This document shows, in pieces, positions 62,488-64,000 of a DNA stretch of 64,000 bases. The translations under genes and the position numbers were made by a program. Where the stretch lies: contig JAYESD010000001.1 of the NCBI GenBank assembly GCA_036927565.1, positions 265,061,560 through 265,125,559 on the forward strand, written 5' to 3'. Position 1 is the first letter of the stretch. Each line of letters opens with the position of its first letter. The notes below the pieces were generated by a model, which made no database searches, had not been told where the DNA came from, and was given only the letters and a program-made list of their open reading frames with translations. The DNA is from Tuctoria greenei (Eukaryota; Streptophyta; Magnoliopsida; Poales; Poaceae).

Positions 62488-63422
62488 TCAGCGGGGCTGT
62501 GGACCCTATGTGGGTCCTGTGGGCCCCAGTCCACATCATTTCCCCCCTCCCCAACATCAGCTCGCCCTCGAGCTGAGCTTTCAGGAGGGTGAGGTAGGTG
62601 TCCAAGGCGTGTCATCTTGCAGCGCCGTCGTTGGTCCTGAGGTGGATGCTCTCCATAGCGAGGAAAATGGTAAGGTCTTCCATGATACCCACGCCAAATT
62701 TCAAGCTTGCTGAAGGTCTTCTTATCGCAAGGTTGATCGAGAAGCTCATTGACCATCGTAGGCAAGAACTTGTTCTTGACAGTTTTGGAGTGGAGCTCGT
62801 CGTAGTCGATGTAGGAGCGCCATGTATCGTCGACCTTTTTTAGTAACATTAATGGGGAGGAGAGTGAGGATGTTTAAGGCAGTGGGTCGCTCATCATGTC
62901 TTGCACCGTGATATTGGAGGGGTCTTGTAGGCCCTCCCATCGGATCTTCTTGTCGTAGCGTTGCAACTCCATAGTGAGGTCGTTGAAATTCCATTTGATT
63001 GTCCCAAGCAATTGCAGCCACTGGACTCCCAACACAAGGTTGAAGCTCTCCAAGGGAAGGGTGTAGCAGCTAATGTTAAAGGCCTCTCTTGCAATGGACA
63101 AGGGAACATGGGGACAAATTCCTTTACAGAAGATTGTGTCACCATTCGCAACCTTGACACCCACACTTGGTCGCGGTTGTACCATCAGGTTGAGCTCATG
63201 GGCGAGGGGCTCCTTGATGAAGTTGTGGGTTGAGCCGGTGTCGACCAATGCGGTCAACAGCTTGCCGCGGACGTAGACCTGGAGCTTCATCGTGTTGTCG
63301 AGGTCGATGCCAGTCAGGGCGTGAAGGGAGATGCCCATGTCGGCAACAGTCGCGTCAATGTCATCGTCGTTGTCGAGCTCCAGGAGGAAGATTCCCTTGT
63401 CGGCGCACTTATAGTCCGGCGT
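62488..63422 (-). pseudogene. Gypsy-H internal remnant: protease, part of reverse transcriptase, pol end
   Basis: On the minus strand 62874-63422 encodes a gypsy aspartic protease (LLTALVDTGSTHNFIKEPLA, Asp-Thr-Gly intact; ESFNLVLGVQWLQLLGTIKW). After a gap a piece of reverse transcriptase follows at about 62680-62849 (MLLKKVDDTWRSYIDYDELH, then KNKFLPTMVNELLDQ and WRGYHG), and then directly the pol C-terminus (LEGELMLGRGEMMW, about 62520-62570). The rest of reverse transcriptase, RNase H and integrase are deleted. Upstream gag is cut off by the LTR at 63423. Confidence 0.83.
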
Positions 63423-64000
63423 TGTCGAGGTGTCTAAACCGACACCTCCCCCGGACCTACACGGGTGTAGTCCGCGGAGGTTCAATGAATATTCGAGGGG
63501 CTAGTCCTAACAAGATCAAGCTCAGAGAATGATGAACACGAGGGATTTACGTGGTTCGGGCCGCTTGAGCGTAATACCCTACTCCACGGTGGTTTTTCTG
63601 TGTAGTATTGCTTGGGTCTGAGAGCGCTTATCCTCGTCAAAAGCTGCTCGATCCTTTTATAGTTCAAGGTTGTGCAGCTTACAAGTGGGACCCAGAGCCC
63701 GACAGGTGGCCCTGGGAGTACCAAATCGACCCTAAGATCCGGGAGTAAATGCTATCCCTGACAACGGCTTCAATGCGCCGCCTGTCCATACCCTGCCGCA
63801 GAGCTACCTATAGCCCCTCATCATAGTCGGTCGTGTCTTGTCTGTCTTGTTAAGGCCTTCCATTGGTCCGCCGTACGTAGCAGTTCGGCTCTGAGCAGTC
63901 ATGACAAGACCGGCCACAGTCCACTTGACTTATGAATGCGAGCTCCCGCCTACCTAGGGAACATGCGCATCCTTCCTAGCTTCGGCGTACCGAGCACACC
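63423..64000 (-). repeat. LTR of the same family as the solo LTR, running off the window
   Basis: Starts TGTCGAGGTGTCTAAACCGA inside the Gypsy-H protease reading; the solo LTR at 24285 ends with the mirror of this. Contains the phrase TGGTTCGGGCCGC and a TATA box (element sense TATAAAA) at plus 63655-63661. The element could be a solo LTR or the 3' LTR of a full element to the right. Confidence 0.85.

Overview
This is a nuclear DNA window from a grass (Poaceae), made almost entirely of retrotransposons nested in one another. The evidence is: Ty1-copia elements including one of Sirevirus type with several polypurine tracts, Tat-lineage Ty3-gypsy elements with the GGCGCGCCAGGTAGGGG-type primer site and an antisense gene typical of grass elements, a chromodomain-bearing gypsy of Tekay/Del type, RTE-type LINE pieces ending in (TTG)n, a Tourist-like MITE with a TTA duplication, and a plant three-repeat MYB (MYB3R) gene remnant. 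The species cannot be named from sequence alone. No working gene, RNA gene or CRISPR array was seen.

Layout. (1) 1-7711: a minus-strand copia (Copia-1, cut by the window edge) lies next to, and probably inside, an LTR of a second copia (Copia-2, ends 6366). That LTR abuts the 3' end of a third copia (Copia-3, 6367-7711, plus). (2) 8035-8485: an RTE LINE reverse transcriptase piece, entered at 8486 by Gypsy-A. (3) Gypsy-A (plus, Tat lineage, 8486-38585) is split twice: Gypsy-B (minus, same lineage, 11302-25306, target duplication GTGTC) sits at its protease, and Gypsy-C (minus, chromovirus, 27788-38188, target duplication CATGG) sits in its second RNase H domain. Gypsy-B itself carries a solo LTR (23281-24285, duplication GTGGT). 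(4) At 38580-38585 Gypsy-A is fused, through a 6-bp microhomology, to a truncated minus-strand copia (Copia-D, to 56362). Copia-D is split by a full-length Sirevirus-like element (Sire-S, plus, 39534-51308). (5) Copia-D is inserted in a late exon of a MYB3R gene (minus, 56363-61826), which also carries a MITE and two LINE pieces and is dead: frameshifts, a stop codon in repeat R2 and a cut end. (6) 62041-63422 is a heavily deleted minus-strand gypsy (Gypsy-H), entered at 63423 by an LTR that runs off the window and belongs to the same family as the solo LTR.

Nearly every element is decayed, by in-frame stops, frameshifts or loss of catalytic residues (protease in Sire-S, reverse transcriptase in Gypsy-A and Gypsy-C), so little here can be autonomous. 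The most interesting signals are: a dodecamer palindrome family (CGGACTAGTCCG and the variant CGGACAAGTCCG) arrayed in the LTRs of two unrelated elements, Gypsy-C and Sire-S, and also in Sire-S non-coding DNA; the long antisense gene with a spliceable intron between pol and the 3' LTR of Gypsy-B; a 42-bp palindromic minisatellite inside the RNase H region of both Tat elements; the extra ORF downstream of pol in Sire-S; and a duplicated TATA-containing promoter block in the Gypsy-A LTR.
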